Below are positions 1 through 9,225 of a DNA stretch of 59,569 nt, piece by piece. The stretch spans positions 1-59,569 of the forward strand of contig VEQY01000017.1 in assembly GCA_018882965.1 (NCBI GenBank). The letters are read 5' to 3'. The DNA comes from Mycobacterium sp. GTDB lineage: Bacteria; Actinomycetota; Actinomycetes; Mycobacteriales; Mycobacteriaceae. Under the pieces are notes generated by a model. It was not told the DNA's origin. It was given only the letters and a program-made list of their open reading frames with translations, and ran no database searches. Both the position numbers and the translations under genes were made by a program. Position 1 is the first letter of the stretch, and the number at the start of each line of letters is the position of its first letter.

Positions 1-2
1 TG

Positions 3-200
3 CCGGAACCCACGGTGCGGATGGGCAAGCTCGGCCGCAAGATCTATCTCGATCTCGACTTCCTGGTCGGCGAGGACGAGGGCTGGACGGTTGACCATGC
101 CGACCAGGTACACCGACAGCTGCAAACGAAGCTCTCCGAACCGGGCCGGATGCTGTGGATCAACGTCGAGTTGCACACCGACCCGAACTGGGACGACTGA
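3..200 (+). CDS. C-terminal end of a probable cation diffusion facilitator transporter (5' truncated by window)
   Basis: The frame is open from the window edge to TGA at 198-200, so this is the last 65 residues of a longer protein. The piece contains GRKIYLDLDFLV and ends ELHTDPNWDD. The pattern of a basic GRK turn, a beta strand, a helix rich in D/Q and a final strand with His-Thr-Asp resembles the cytoplasmic C-terminal domain of cation diffusion facilitator (CDF) efflux proteins. That domain dimerises and senses metal. The membrane part lies outside the window, so substrate and length cannot be judged. The GTG at 15 is internal, not a start. Family assignment is an inference from the fold pattern only. 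Confidence 0.55.
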   Translation, partial: PEPTVRMGKLGRKIYLDLDFLVGEDEGWTVDHADQVHRQLQTKLSEPGRMLWINVELHTDPNWDD

Positions 201-303
201 ACCCGCGTTCGGATCCGCCTCGGGCACGAGACTGCCGGGTGCCGTCGAATCCGTTGTACAGTCCCGGTATCCGTGTGCCCGACGCGCCTCAGGAGGCAGC
301 GGC

Positions 304-1413
304 GTGATCGCTCTGAGCCTAAGCATGATCGTCAAGAACGAGCAGGACACCTTGGGTCGCTGCCTCGAATCGGTGGCCGGGATCTTCGACGAGATCGTGA
401 TCGCCGACACCGGCTCCACCGACGACACGATGTCGGTAGCAAGCCAATTCGGGGCGCGCATCGTCGACTTCGACTGGATCGACGACTTTGCCGCGGCGCG
501 CAATTTCGCCTTCACCCACGCCAGTCACGATCACGTCATGTGGCTCGATGCCGACGACGTGCTGATCCCCCAGGAGCGCGCCAAGCTGCTGGATCTCAAG
601 CAGACTCTGGATCCCAGCGTCGACGCCGTCTCGATGCTCTATCACACCGAGTTCGACGCCGCGGGAAACGTCACCGCCAGCAACCGGCGGTTCCGCATTG
701 TGCGCAGATCGAAGGGCTTCACCTGGGTCGGTGTGGTCCACGAGGATCTCGTGACGAACGAGACCTTCACCTACTACGACTCAGACATCGTGGTGACGCA
801 CCGCAAGCCTGCGGAGAGGTCCGGTCAGTCCCGGCGCAATCTGCTGATCCTGGAAAAGCAGATCGACGAGGGCCGCACGGTGCGACCGATCGACATCCTC
901 AACTACGCCCGAGAACTGCGAAAGCACAAGGATTTCGGCCGCGCAATCCCGTTCTACGAGCAGTTCCTCGCCAGCGAAGAGGACGCGGTCGACGTTCGGG
1001 TGTTCGCGCTGCACGAGTTGGCCACCTGCTACTACATGACCGGCAACCTGGGCGGCGAATGGCAGTGCACACTGCGGTCGCTCGAACTCGACGTTCCGCG
1101 GCCCGAGTTCAGCTGCCGCATCGGTGAACGATTCCTCGCCCGCAACCAGTTCCGCCAGGCGGCATTCTGGTACGAACTGGCGCTGCGCGAGGAGCACACT
1201 ATCGGTGCCTGGTCGATCGACAGCCATCCGGTCCGGACGTGGCTGCCACACAAGCAGCTGGGCCTGTGCTACTACCAGCTCGGCGACTACGAGCGCTCGC
1301 TGCACCACAACCGGCAGGCCGCCGGATACCTGCCTGACGATGCGGACATCGCGACCAACATCGGCGTTCTGGAAGACCTGCTGCGCCAGCCACCGAACGC
1401 GCCGCCCCGCTAG
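304..1413 (+). CDS. Family 2 glycosyltransferase with C-terminal TPR-like repeats
   Basis: 369 aa. The N-terminal GT-A domain opens with LSMIVKNEQDTL and carries DTGSTDD (D40-D41) and the metal-binding LDADD (D82-D85), both typical of GT2 enzymes of the WaaE/SunS type that transfer a sugar from a nucleotide donor. From about residue 200 the protein is helical with TPR-like units (YELALREEH, LCYYQLGDYERSLHHNRQA), as in bacterial GT2-TPR proteins thought to bind protein or lipid acceptors. GTG at 304 was chosen because AGGAGG lies at 291-296 with 7 nt spacing; upstream codons in frame show no family similarity. It has no signal peptide or membrane span. It converges on the DUF2567 gene with 10 bp between stops. 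Acceptor unknown. Confidence 0.75.
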   Translation: MIALSLSMIVKNEQDTLGRCLESVAGIFDEIVIADTGSTDDTMSVASQFGARIVDFDWIDDFAAARNFAFTHASHDHVMWLDADDVLIPQERAKLLDLKQTLDPSVDAVSMLYHTEFDAAGNVTASNRRFRIVRRSKGFTWVGVVHEDLVTNETFTYYDSDIVVTHRKPAERSGQSRRNLLILEKQIDEGRTVRPIDILNYARELRKHKDFGRAIPFYEQFLASEEDAVDVRVFALHELATCYYMTGNLGGEWQCTLRSLELDVPRPEFSCRIGERFLARNQFRQAAFWYELALREEHTIGAWSIDSHPVRTWLPHKQLGLCYYQLGDYERSLHHNRQAAGYLPDDADIATNIGVLEDLLRQPPNAPPR

Positions 1414-1423
1414 CGCCGGCGGG

Positions 1424-2008
1424 TCAGCCCAAGTCGTCGCGCGGGGTGGCCACCGTCACCAGCGCGTAGACAAGGGCGGACACCGCGGCCGGCAACAGCA
1501 GGGTCACGGCGACCTGCAGCGGGCTGTGCCCGAAAAACACCGGGGGCGCCTCGGTGAAGTACTGCACTCTGTCCTCCGGAGTCAGCGGCACCGACCGGTC
1601 CGGCGTGCCGTAGCGCTGGTGCGCGAGCGCGGCTCCCACCCCGGCCGCGGCCGCCCCAGCAGCGATCTGACCCATCCACAGCGCCGTGGCCTGCAGCGGG
1701 CCGCGGTGCGCGCGCCACTGCCAGACGGCCACTGCCGAGACCACCGCCAGCAGAGTCAGCAGGCCCAGCAGCATCGCCGCGGCGACGAAAAGGTTGTCGG
1801 CCTCGCGGCCGAGGAAAGCATCCACCCGTTCACCGTTGCGGCGCAGCGCCGTCAGGGTGTGGATCGGCGGAGCGATCTGCACCCAGACGACGCCGAGCAC
1901 CGCGCCGCACAGCGCGAGCCCCGCGATGACGCCGACCGCGGCCCGGGCCGAACGCCGCGACGGCTGCCGCACCGGATGCACCGCAGGGTGCGTGAGCGGA
2001 TGGGTCAC
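1424..2008 (-). CDS. DUF2567-type membrane protein, last gene of the biotin operon (Rv1591-like)
   Basis: 194 aa with four predicted membrane helices (about residues 25-45, 65-88, 98-118 and 165-185) and a polar loop containing QRYGTP. The N-terminus is His/Pro rich. GTG at 2008 was chosen because it overlaps the stop of bsaP (GTGA) and has GGAGG about 9 nt upstream; the longer frame to 2107 would lie inside bsaP. It resembles mycobacterial Rv1591 by position and topology. The function is unknown. Translational coupling to bsaP suggests co-expression with bioB, but nothing in the sequence ties it to biotin chemistry. Confidence 0.75.
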   Translation of the reverse strand: MTHPLTHPAVHPVRQPSRRSARAAVGVIAGLALCGAVLGVVWVQIAPPIHTLTALRRNGERVDAFLGREADNLFVAAAMLLGLLTLLAVVSAVAVWQWRAHRGPLQATALWMGQIAAGAAAAGVGAALAHQRYGTPDRSVPLTPEDRVQYFTEAPPVFFGHSPLQVAVTLLLPAAVSALVYALVTVATPRDDLG

Positions 2009-2232
2009 CGGTGTGCCTCCAACTCCGCCGAGTCGATCCGGCCGTGCCGCGAGCACTCCGCCCACCAGCCGTCCGGGCGCACCTGCACCACCATCCGTCG
2101 CCCGCACCCGGCGCAGAACCGGGGCGGCTCCAGACCCAGCCGGGCCGCCTCAGGGACCTCCCCGCCGGCCGGTTCGCCGGTGTAGACGTTGAACACCCCG
2201 GCACTCACCACGGCCGGCAGTCGGTGCGTCAT
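2005..2232 (-). CDS. bsaP: Biotin synthase auxiliary protein BsaP (Rv1590-like)
   Basis: 75 aa. The conserved opening [10 protein letters not shown] is followed by a compact Cys motif: C40-A-G-C43 and C60 in [12 protein letters not shown]. BsaP-family proteins are small iron-sulfur or metal-binding proteins of actinobacteria reported to be needed for BioB activity. The gene sits immediately after bioB, whose TGA is at 2237-2235, and overlaps the DUF2567 start, so the three are translationally linked. The start is either ATG 2232 or GTG 2238 (overlapping the bioB stop as GTGA); ATG was preferred because the family begins near MTHR. Function rests on family knowledge plus context. Confidence 0.85.
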   Translation of the reverse strand: MTHRLPAVVSAGVFNVYTGEPAGGEVPEAARLGLEPPRFCAGCGRRMVVQVRPDGWWAECSRHGRIDSAELEAHR

Positions 2233-2234
2233 CC

Positions 2235-3242
2235 TCACAGGCTGGCGTTGAGGGCCTTGAGCGGCATCTTCAGATCACTGAGCAGTTCCAGGTCGGCCTC
2301 GGCGGAGCGACCCAGCGTGGTCAGGTAGTTGCCGACGATCACCGCGTTGATCCCGCCGAGGATGCCCCGCCGGGCGCCGAGGTCGCCCAGGGTGAGTTCG
2401 CGCCCCCCGGCGAAGCGCAGCATGGTGCGCGGCAGCGCCAGCCGGAACGCCGCCACCGCCTTGAGCGCCTCGGTGGCCCCCATCACCTCCAGGTCGCCGA
2501 ACGGGGTTCCGGGGCGGGGGTTGAGGAAGTTCAGCGGCACTTCGTCGGGGTCGAGTTCGGCGAGTTCGGCGGCGAACTCGGCGCGCTGTTCAAGCGTCTC
2601 GCCCATGCCCAGGATGCCGCCGCAGCAGACCTCCATGCCCGCCCCGGCGACCAGGTTCAAGGTGTCCCAGCGCTCCTCCCAGGTGTGGGTGGTCACCACC
2701 TGGGGGAAGAACGACCGCGCGGTCTCGAGGTTGTGGTTGTAGCGGTGCACACCCATCTCGGCGAGCCGGTCCACCTGATCGGCATCGAGCATGCCCAGCG
2801 AGCAGGCGATGTTGATCTCCACCTCGTCACGGATGGCCTCGATGCCCGCGGCGACCTGGGCGAGCAGCCGCTCGTCGGGGCCGCGCACCGCCGCGACGAT
2901 GCAGAATTCGGTGGCGCCGGACTTCGCGGTCTGCTTGGCGGCTTCGACCAGACTGGGGATGTCCAGCCAGGCGCTGCGGACCGGGGAGGCGAACAAGCCG
3001 GACTGCGCGCAGAAGTGGCAGTCCTCCGGGCAGCCGCCGGTCTTGAGGCTGATGATGCCCTCGACCTCGACCTCCGGTCCGCACCAGCGCATGCGGACCT
3101 CGTGGGCCAGGGTGAGCAGATCGTCGAGCTGGTCCTCGGGCAGCCGCAGCACGTCGAGCACCTGCTCGCGGTCCAGTCCCCTGCCGTCCTCAAGCACCTG
3201 CTCGCGGGCCCGGACGAGGATGTCACTACCGGTCACGGCCAT
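2235..3242 (-). CDS. bioB: Biotin synthase
   Basis: 335 aa. Radical SAM enzyme that inserts sulfur into dethiobiotin to give biotin. The [4Fe-4S]/SAM motif is C71-PED-C75-HF-C78. The Cys and Arg ligands expected for the auxiliary [2Fe-2S] cluster are visible in [19 protein letters not shown] and LRFAGGRE. The sequence is nearly colinear with M. tuberculosis BioB and ends [13 protein letters not shown] 3242 lies 4 bp after the stop of the 2H phosphoesterase gene; a GTG at 3236 is an alternative. In M. tuberculosis the corresponding bioD-side and bioB are separated by prophage phiRv1; here they are contiguous. Confidence 0.97.
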   Translation of the reverse strand: MAVTGSDILVRAREQVLEDGRGLDREQVLDVLRLPEDQLDDLLTLAHEVRMRWCGPEVEVEGIISLKTGGCPEDCHFCAQSGLFASPVRSAWLDIPSLVEAAKQTAKSGATEFCIVAAVRGPDERLLAQVAAGIEAIRDEVEINIACSLGMLDADQVDRLAEMGVHRYNHNLETARSFFPQVVTTHTWEERWDTLNLVAGAGMEVCCGGILGMGETLEQRAEFAAELAELDPDEVPLNFLNPRPGTPFGDLEVMGATEALKAVAAFRLALPRTMLRFAGGRELTLGDLGARRGILGGINAVIVGNYLTTLGRSAEADLELLSDLKMPLKALNASL

Positions 3243-3246
3243 CAGG

Positions 3247-3768
3247 TTAGTGCAGCAGATAGTCGGTGCGCGCATCGCTGTCCCAGCGCCGCAGCGCGGT
3301 CGCCTGCCCCGGCAGGTCGGCGCCCGGACCGTCGACGACCGCGAGGGCGGTGGCGATCTCAGCCCGGCCGAACCGCCGGCCCAGCGTGACGTGCGGCGTC
3401 CAGTGGCCGGGCGCGCAGTGGGCGAAGGGCGTGTCGCTGAAGGGCAGGCAGCGGCGGCAGACCTCGGCATGCAAGGCCAATAACGCAGCCGACGGCACGA
3501 CCAGCCGGGCCAAGGTCATCCGTGGCCCGCCGAACACCAGCGGCGCCCCCAGGACGCACTCCAGGGGCAGCAGGTCACGCAGACCGCGCAGTGGCTCATC
3601 GACGCCGGGATCGATGAAGCGTGCCGCCAGCAGGGTGAGATGCGGCCGGTTGGTCGCCGACGTGACCCGCGACTGGCTGGGCAACCCGGCGTCGTCCAAG
3701 ACCCGCCACTGCTCTCGCACCGCAGCCTCGGTGCGGGCATCGAACAGCACCTCGACCGAGTGCGCCAC
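3247..3768 (-). CDS. 2H phosphoesterase / 2'-5' RNA ligase superfamily protein (Rv1571-like)
   Basis: 173 aa. The two HxT-type motifs of the 2H superfamily are present: RPHLTLL near residue 43 and TPHVTLG near residue 125, about 80 residues apart as usual. Members are cyclic phosphodiesterases or RNA ligases acting on 2',3'-cyclic or 2'-5' linked substrates; the substrate here is unknown. GTG 3768 begins 1 bp beyond the bioD stop (3770-3772), and bioB follows after 4 bp, so the gene is embedded in the biotin operon. The longer frame from 3801 would overlap bioD and lacks support. No known role in biotin synthesis. Confidence 0.8.
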   Translation of the reverse strand: MAHSVEVLFDARTEAAVREQWRVLDDAGLPSQSRVTSATNRPHLTLLAARFIDPGVDEPLRGLRDLLPLECVLGAPLVFGGPRMTLARLVVPSAALLALHAEVCRRCLPFSDTPFAHCAPGHWTPHVTLGRRFGRAEIATALAVVDGPGADLPGQATALRRWDSDARTDYLLH

Positions 3769-3769
3769 A

Positions 3770-4456
3770 TCAGACCAGCCCGTCAAGCCACCGGGAATCA
3801 AAAGCCCGGCTGCTCATCGTCGCGAAGTCATGCTGTGTGAGCCCGGCAGCGCCCGCGGGCAGTATCGCCCGCACCGGAGCGAAGCGGCCCAGCGTCTCGC
3901 GGTTGTAGGACTCGGCGGCGCCGGGAGCAGGCGGCCACGAGCCGATCACCAGTCCCGCGCAGGGAACACTGTGGCGTGCAAGGGCTTCCACGGTCAACGC
4001 GGTGTGGTTCAAGGTGCCCAGACCCGCCCGGCAGACCACCAGGACCGGGGCCGACAGCTCACCGGCGAGATCGCGCAGAGTCACTCCGTCTGCGGCGATC
4101 TCGACCAGCAGACCACCCGCTCCCTCGACCAGCGTCAGCCGGTCCGGGCGGTCGACGGCCCGCACCGCGGCGAGGAGGTCGCCGAGGGCCGGCAACGGAA
4201 GTCCGTCCAGTTCGGCGGCGGCAGCCGGTGCCAGGGGCTCGCGGTAACACGCCACCCCCACCAGGGTGGGCACACCGGCCAGTCGGGCGACCTCATTGAG
4301 GTCGCTGGCGGGATCCGCGGCGCCGGCCACACCGGTCTGCACCGGTTTGCATACCGCGACGTCGACGCCGCGGCTTCGGGCCGCACTGCCCAGGGCAGCA
4401 GTGGCGATGGTCTTGCCCACCCCGGTGTCGGTGCCGGTGACGACGAGGACGCTCAC
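3770..4456 (-). CDS. bioD: Dethiobiotin synthetase
   Basis: 228 aa. ATP-dependent closure of the ureido ring of DAPA with CO2, the third step of biotin assembly. P-loop [10 protein letters not shown] at residues 7-16, then CKPVQTG and the [10 protein letters not shown] motif, all diagnostic of BioD. The start is GTG 4456, which overlaps the bioF stop (GTGA); the in-frame region up to 4762 lies inside bioF and is not coding in this frame. Length is normal for the family. Confidence 0.95.
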   Translation of the reverse strand: MSVLVVTGTDTGVGKTIATAALGSAARSRGVDVAVCKPVQTGVAGAADPASDLNEVARLAGVPTLVGVACYREPLAPAAAAELDGLPLPALGDLLAAVRAVDRPDRLTLVEGAGGLLVEIAADGVTLRDLAGELSAPVLVVCRAGLGTLNHTALTVEALARHSVPCAGLVIGSWPPAPGAAESYNRETLGRFAPVRAILPAGAAGLTQHDFATMSSRAFDSRWLDGLV

Positions 4457-5646
4457 CGGCCGTCGGTCGGCACCCCGGACAGCACCCCGGACAGCACCGT
4501 AGTCAGTACCCGGCGGGCCAGGTCCAGTTGGTCGTCGGTCAGCGAGGCCCGCGCGGTCAGCCGCAGCCGCGAGGTCCCGGCCGGCACGCTTGGGGGCCGG
4601 AAGCAGCCCACCAGGACACCGCGATCCAGGCAGGCGGAAGCCGCCGCCAGCGCGGTCTCCGGCTCGCCGAGAACCACCGACACCACTGCCGACTGCGGCT
4701 CGGGCGCCGCGCACGCACCGGCCAGTGCCTGCGCATGGCGCAGCACCGCCTGCGGACGCCACGGCTCGGCGACGAGGACGCGCAGAGCCGCCAGAGCCGT
4801 CCCGGCCGCGGCCGGCGCCAGTCCGGTGTCGAAGATGAATGGGCGCGCGGTATTGATCAGATGGTCGCGCACCGGCTGCGGCCCGAGCACCGCGCCGCCC
4901 TGGCTGCCCAGCGCCTTGGAGAGCGTGGCCGTCATCACCACGTCGGGCGCGCCGGCAAGACCCGACTCGTGCAGCAGACCGCGCCCGCCCGGGCCCCGCA
5001 CCCCAAGTCCGTGCGCTTCGTCGACCAGGAGCACCGCCCGGTACTCGCGGCAGATCTCATGCAGCCGGCGCAGCGGGGCCAGGGCCCCGTCGTTGCTGAA
5101 TACCGAGTCGGTGACCACCAGGGCCCGCTCCTCGCCACGGCCGGCCAGCGCCGACGCCACCGCGTCGGGATCGCGGTGCGGGGTGACCACGACCCGCGCC
5201 CGCGACAGCCGGCAGGCGTCGACCAGGGAGGCATGGCACGCGGTATCGGACACCACCAGCGATCCGCGGCCGGTCAGGGCGGCCACCGCGGCGAGGTTGG
5301 CGGTGTAGCCCGACGAGAACACCAGGGCGGCCTCGGCACCGACGAATCGGGCCAGCTCGGACTCCAGTTCCTGATGGAGCATGGTGTCCCCGGTGACCAG
5401 ACGCGAGCCGGTCGAACCCGCACCCCACAGGCGCAGTGCGTGTACCCCCGCCTCGATCACGGCCGGATGTCCCGACAGACCGAGGTAGTCGTTGGACGCC
5501 AGGTCCAGCACGCCGGACTCCGTGCCGGCTGCCGGCGACCGGGGCCGTAGCGCCCGGCGAAGACCTGCCTCCTGCCGCTGCCGACCGGAGACCTCCAGCC
5601 AGGCCAGCGGCGAGGCGTCGGTGCCGGGTGTCACGCCAGGGCTCAT
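4453..5646 (-). CDS. bioF: 8-amino-7-oxononanoate synthase
   Basis: 397 aa. PLP-dependent condensation of pimeloyl-ACP/CoA with alanine to give KAPA. Characteristic motifs: SNDYLGL at 51-57, GAGSTGSRL at 76-82, D209-EAHGLG and the PLP lysine K244 in [16 protein letters not shown] 5646 was chosen, preceded by AGGGTGG; the frame extends upstream to 5763 without family similarity and would overlap the end of bioA. There are 31 bp between the bioA stop and this start. Confidence 0.96.
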   Translation of the reverse strand: MSPGVTPGTDASPLAWLEVSGRQRQEAGLRRALRPRSPAAGTESGVLDLASNDYLGLSGHPAVIEAGVHALRLWGAGSTGSRLVTGDTMLHQELESELARFVGAEAALVFSSGYTANLAAVAALTGRGSLVVSDTACHASLVDACRLSRARVVVTPHRDPDAVASALAGRGEERALVVTDSVFSNDGALAPLRRLHEICREYRAVLLVDEAHGLGVRGPGGRGLLHESGLAGAPDVVMTATLSKALGSQGGAVLGPQPVRDHLINTARPFIFDTGLAPAAAGTALAALRVLVAEPWRPQAVLRHAQALAGACAAPEPQSAVVSVVLGEPETALAAASACLDRGVLVGCFRPPSVPAGTSRLRLTARASLTDDQLDLARRVLTTVLSGVLSGVPTDGR

Positions 5647-5677
5647 CGATGACCACCCTAGGGCCAAGCCTGCCGTG

Positions 5678-6970
5678 CTACCCCGCTGCCCGGGCGACCG
5701 CGACCATGGCCGCCGAGATCTGCTCGATCTCCCCCGGGCAGCAGATGAACGGCGGCATGGCATAGATCAGGTTGCGGAACGGCCGCAGCCACACGCCGTG
5801 GTCCAGCGCCACCGGCGTGGCGGCGCGCTGGTCGACCGGCTCGCGTGTCTCGATGACCCCGACCGCCCCGCACACCCGCACGTCGGCGACGCCGGGCAGG
5901 GCGCGGGCCGGTTCCAGTCCCGCCGCCAGGCCCGCACCGATCTTCTCGACCCGGCTCTGCCAGTCCCCGCGCAGCAGCAGCTCCACCGACGCGACCGACA
6001 CCGCGCAGGCGAGCGCGTTGGCCATGAATGTCGGACCGTGCATCAGTGCCCCGGCCTCGCCGTCGCTGATCGTCTCGGTGATCCTCCTCGTGCACAGGGT
6101 CGCGGCCAGGGTCAGGTAACCACCGGTGAGTGCCTTGCCCAGGCACATGATGTCCGGGCTCACCCCGGCATGGTCGGCGGCGAACAGCTCGCCGGTCCGG
6201 CCGAAGCCGGTGGCGATCTCGTCGAAGATCAGCAGCACATCGTTGCGGTCGCAGATCGCCCGGAGATCCTCCAGGTAGCGCGGGTCATGGAAGCGCATCC
6301 CGCCCGCGCCCTGGATCACGGGCTCGACGATCACCGCTGCCAGCTCGTCGGCGTGTGATGTGAGCAGGCTTTCGAACTCCGCGCTGTAACCGGCGTCGTA
6401 GTCGCGCGGCACGGGCGGGGCGAACACCTGATCGGCGAGCACGTCGCGCCACAGCGAGTGCATGCCCCCCTCGGGGTCGCACACGCTCATCGGAGTGAAC
6501 GTGTCTCCGTGGTAGCCGCCGCGCCAGGTCATCAAACGCCGCTTACCGAAGCGCCCGATGCTGCGCCAGTACTGCAGCGCCATCTTCACCGCGACTTCGA
6601 CGGCCACCGATCCGGAGTCGGTGAAGAAGACCGTGTCCAGGCCGGCCGGGGTGATGTCCACCAGCAGCTGCGCCAGCCGGGCCGCGGGCTCGTGGGTGAG
6701 TCCGCCGAACATCACGTGGTTCATCACCGAGACCTGGCGGCACAGCGCCGCGTCGAGTTCGGGATGGCCGTGCCCGTGGATCGCCGTCCACCACGAGGCC
6801 ATCGCGTCGAGGACCCTGACCTCGGCGCCGTCGCGGATCAGGGTCAGCCATGCGCCGTCGGCGGCCACCGCCACCGTCGACGGGGCCGCGTGAGCGCCGA
6901 CACTGCTGTAGGGGTGCCAGAGATGAGCGGCGTCGATCGCGCTGATCTGCTGCGGAGTCAACGCCGACAC
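5678..6970 (-). CDS. bioA: Adenosylmethionine-8-amino-7-oxononanoate aminotransferase
   Basis: 430 aa. Class III aminotransferase making DAPA from KAPA with SAM as amino donor. Visible motifs: HLWHPYSS at 16-23, SWWTAIHGHGHP at 59-70 and the substrate motif RGGYHGDT. PLP contacts are D250-EIATGFGRTG and the Schiff-base lysine K279 in CLGKALTGG. GTG 6970 is the first codon after a TAGGCT box at 6983-6978, implying a leaderless or one-nt-leader mRNA. First gene of a seven-gene biotin operon running to 1424. Confidence 0.96.
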   Translation of the reverse strand: MSALTPQQISAIDAAHLWHPYSSVGAHAAPSTVAVAADGAWLTLIRDGAEVRVLDAMASWWTAIHGHGHPELDAALCRQVSVMNHVMFGGLTHEPAARLAQLLVDITPAGLDTVFFTDSGSVAVEVAVKMALQYWRSIGRFGKRRLMTWRGGYHGDTFTPMSVCDPEGGMHSLWRDVLADQVFAPPVPRDYDAGYSAEFESLLTSHADELAAVIVEPVIQGAGGMRFHDPRYLEDLRAICDRNDVLLIFDEIATGFGRTGELFAADHAGVSPDIMCLGKALTGGYLTLAATLCTRRITETISDGEAGALMHGPTFMANALACAVSVASVELLLRGDWQSRVEKIGAGLAAGLEPARALPGVADVRVCGAVGVIETREPVDQRAATPVALDHGVWLRPFRNLIYAMPPFICCPGEIEQISAAMVAVARAAG

Positions 6971-7020
6971 TCTGGTCAGCCTAGTGGGAGGAGACGATTG
7001 GGTAGATTGTCGTTCCGATC
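6971..7020. promoter_or_regulatory. Divergent promoter region between bioA and the acyltransferase gene
   Basis: Only 50 bp separate the two starts. On the minus strand TAGGCT (6983-6978) sits 7 nt from the bioA GTG, fitting leaderless expression. On the plus strand TAGATT (7003-7008) predicts a start near 7015, giving a leader of about 6 nt before ATG 7021. The two promoters must overlap in their -35 regions, so they could interfere with one another. No palindrome matching the described BioQ site was found here. Confidence 0.5.
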
Positions 7021-9183
7021 ATGTCCACATCCACCCTGATCCGGCCCCCGCAGGCCGCGCCGCAACCGGCTGCACCGGTCCCGGCGGCAGTCCGCGCAGC
7101 GGAGGCCCCCGGGTACCGCCGCGATCTGGACGGGCTGCGCGGCGTGGCCATCGCCCTGGTGGCGATCTTCCACGTCTGGTTCGGGCGGGTCTCCGGCGGC
7201 GTCGACGTCTTCCTGGCGCTGTCCGGCTTCTTCTTCGGCAGCTCGCTGCTGCGCTCCACGCTGAGACCGGGATCCTCGCTGTCACCGTGGCCGTACCTCG
7301 CCCGACTCGCGCGGCGCCTGTTGCCGGCCCTGGTCGTGGTGCTGACCGCGGCCAGTCTGCTCACGGTGCTCATTCAGCCGCAGACCCGGTGGGAGGCCTT
7401 CGCCGACCAGGTGCTGGCCAGCCTGGGCTACTACCAGAACTGGGAACTCGCCGCCACCGCCTCGGACTACTTGCGCGCCGGTGAAACCGTCTCCCCCCTC
7501 CAGCACATCTGGTCGATGTCAGTGCAGGGCCAGTTCTACGTCGCCTTCCTGATCCTGGTACTCGGATTTGCGGCGCTGTCGCGCCGCTGGCTGGCGACGA
7601 AACTGCGGGCCGCGTTCGTCGTCGTGCTGATCGCCCTGACGGTCGCGTCGTTCTGGTACGCGATCATCGCCCACCAGGCCGACCAGACCACGGCCTACTA
7701 CAACAGCTTCGCGCGGGCCTGGGAGTTGCTGCTCGGGGTCCTGGTCGGCGCGCTGGTGCCCCGCATCCGCTGGCCGATGTGGCTGCGGACGCTGCTGGCC
7801 GGGCTCGCCCTGGCCGCGGTCCTCTCGTGCGGTGCCCTGATCGACGGTGTCGCACAGTTCCCCGGCCCGTGGGCGCTGGTACCCGTCGGCGCCACCATGC
7901 TGCTGATCCTGGCCGGGGCCAACACCGGTGCCCGGTCTTCGACCCGCAACCGTCTGCCGCTGCCGAACCGGCTGCTTGCGACCGAAGCGCTGGTGACTCT
8001 GGGGGCGATGGCCTACTCGCTGTACCTGTGGCACTGGCCGCTGCTGATCTTCTGGCTGGCCTACAGCGGCCGGCCCGGAGCCGGATTCCTCGACGGGCTG
8101 GCCATCCTGCTGATCTCGGGAGTGCTGGCCTATCTGACCATGCGCTACATCGAGGAGCCACTGCGCTATCGACGCTCTGCGGGGCCGTCCGGCGTCTCCT
8201 GGCGGACCCGGCTGCGCCGGCCCACGATCGTCGGCGGAACCGCTGTCGTGCTGTTGGGTGTGGCGTTGACCGCAACATCGTTCACCTGGCGAGAACACGT
8301 TGCGGTGCAACGGGCCCACGGTTCGGAGTTGTCGAACCTGGCCGACGGGGACTACCCGGGCGCCCGCGCCCTGCTGAACAACGCCCGGGTGCCGCAACTG
8401 CCGTTCCGCCCCACCGTGTTGGAGGCCGCCAAGGATCTGCCGGAGTCCACCAATGACGGCTGCATCAGCGACTTCGACAACGTCGGCATCATCAACTGCA
8501 CCTACGGCGACACCTCGGCGCAGCGCACCATCGCGCTGGCCGGCGGATCGCACGCCGAGCACTGGATCACCGCCCTGGACATCCTGGGCCGCCAGCACGG
8601 CTTCAAGGTCGTGACGTATCTGAAGATGGGCTGCCCCCTCACCACCGAGCGCCTGCCCCTGGTGATGGGCGACAACCGGCCCTACCCCGAGTGCCGGGAG
8701 TGGAACCAACGGGTGATGGCCAAGCTCATCTCCGATCGCCCGGATTTCGTCTTCACCACATCGACGCGACCGTGGAACATCAAACCCGGCGACGTGATGC
8801 CGGCCACCTACATCGGCGTATGGAAGACGCTGACAGACAATAAGATTCCGGTGCTGGCCATGCGTGACACACCATGGTTGGTGCGCAACGGCAAGCCCTT
8901 CCAGCCAGCCGACTGCCTGGCCAAGGGCGGGGACGCGGTGTCCTGCGGCGTCAAACGCTCGGCCGTACTATCCGCGCGCAATCAGACGCTGGACTTCGTT
9001 GGCCGCTTCCCCCGATTGAAGGTCCTCGACATGAGCGATGCCGTGTGCCGCGCGGATTTCTGCCGAGCGATCGAGGGAAACGTGCTGGTCTACCACGACG
9101 CCCACCATCTTTCCGCCACCTACATGCGCACCATGACGCCTGAACTCGGCCGGCAGATGGGCGCCGCAACCGGCTGGTGGTGA
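7021..9183 (+). CDS. Membrane O-acyltransferase (AT3) with C-terminal SGNH domain (Rv1565c-like)
   Basis: 720 aa. Residues about 38-380 form an OafA/YrhL-type acyltransferase-3 domain: YRRDLDGLRGVAIALVAIFH start, SGFFFGSSLL, and about ten membrane helices including LYLWHWPLLIFWL. After a further helix near residue 410, residues about 470-720 form an extracytoplasmic SGNH-like domain. Its nucleophile region reads AGGSHAEHW (S510) where GDSH is usual, and the Asp/His pair is D693-A-H-H696. Such proteins move acetyl or other short acyl groups across the membrane onto envelope glycans or glycolipids. The acceptor is unknown; the neighbouring trehalose genes are only suggestive. Confidence 0.88.
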   Translation: MSTSTLIRPPQAAPQPAAPVPAAVRAAEAPGYRRDLDGLRGVAIALVAIFHVWFGRVSGGVDVFLALSGFFFGSSLLRSTLRPGSSLSPWPYLARLARRLLPALVVVLTAASLLTVLIQPQTRWEAFADQVLASLGYYQNWELAATASDYLRAGETVSPLQHIWSMSVQGQFYVAFLILVLGFAALSRRWLATKLRAAFVVVLIALTVASFWYAIIAHQADQTTAYYNSFARAWELLLGVLVGALVPRIRWPMWLRTLLAGLALAAVLSCGALIDGVAQFPGPWALVPVGATMLLILAGANTGARSSTRNRLPLPNRLLATEALVTLGAMAYSLYLWHWPLLIFWLAYSGRPGAGFLDGLAILLISGVLAYLTMRYIEEPLRYRRSAGPSGVSWRTRLRRPTIVGGTAVVLLGVALTATSFTWREHVAVQRAHGSELSNLADGDYPGARALLNNARVPQLPFRPTVLEAAKDLPESTNDGCISDFDNVGIINCTYGDTSAQRTIALAGGSHAEHWITALDILGRQHGFKVVTYLKMGCPLTTERLPLVMGDNRPYPECREWNQRVMAKLISDRPDFVFTTSTRPWNIKPGDVMPATYIGVWKTLTDNKIPVLAMRDTPWLVRNGKPFQPADCLAKGGDAVSCGVKRSAVLSARNQTLDFVGRFPRLKVLDMSDAVCRADFCRAIEGNVLVYHDAHHLSATYMRTMTPELGRQMGAATGWW

Positions 9184-9204
9184 CAAACCGCTCGGCGCGG
9201 GCTC

Positions 9205-9225
9205 GCGGTCGATAGGGTCGACAGC
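9205..9225 (+). promoter_or_regulatory. Probable leaderless promoter of treX-treY-treZ
   Basis: TAGGGT at 9213-9218 fits the TANNNT -10 box and lies 7 nt before GTG 9226, so transcription could begin at the start codon. No Shine-Dalgarno sequence is evident upstream, which agrees with leaderless initiation. Confidence 0.45.

Noticed and set aside
6971..7020. BioQ-type operator in front of bioA
   Set aside because: No palindrome of the described BioQ type was found in the 50-bp divergent region.
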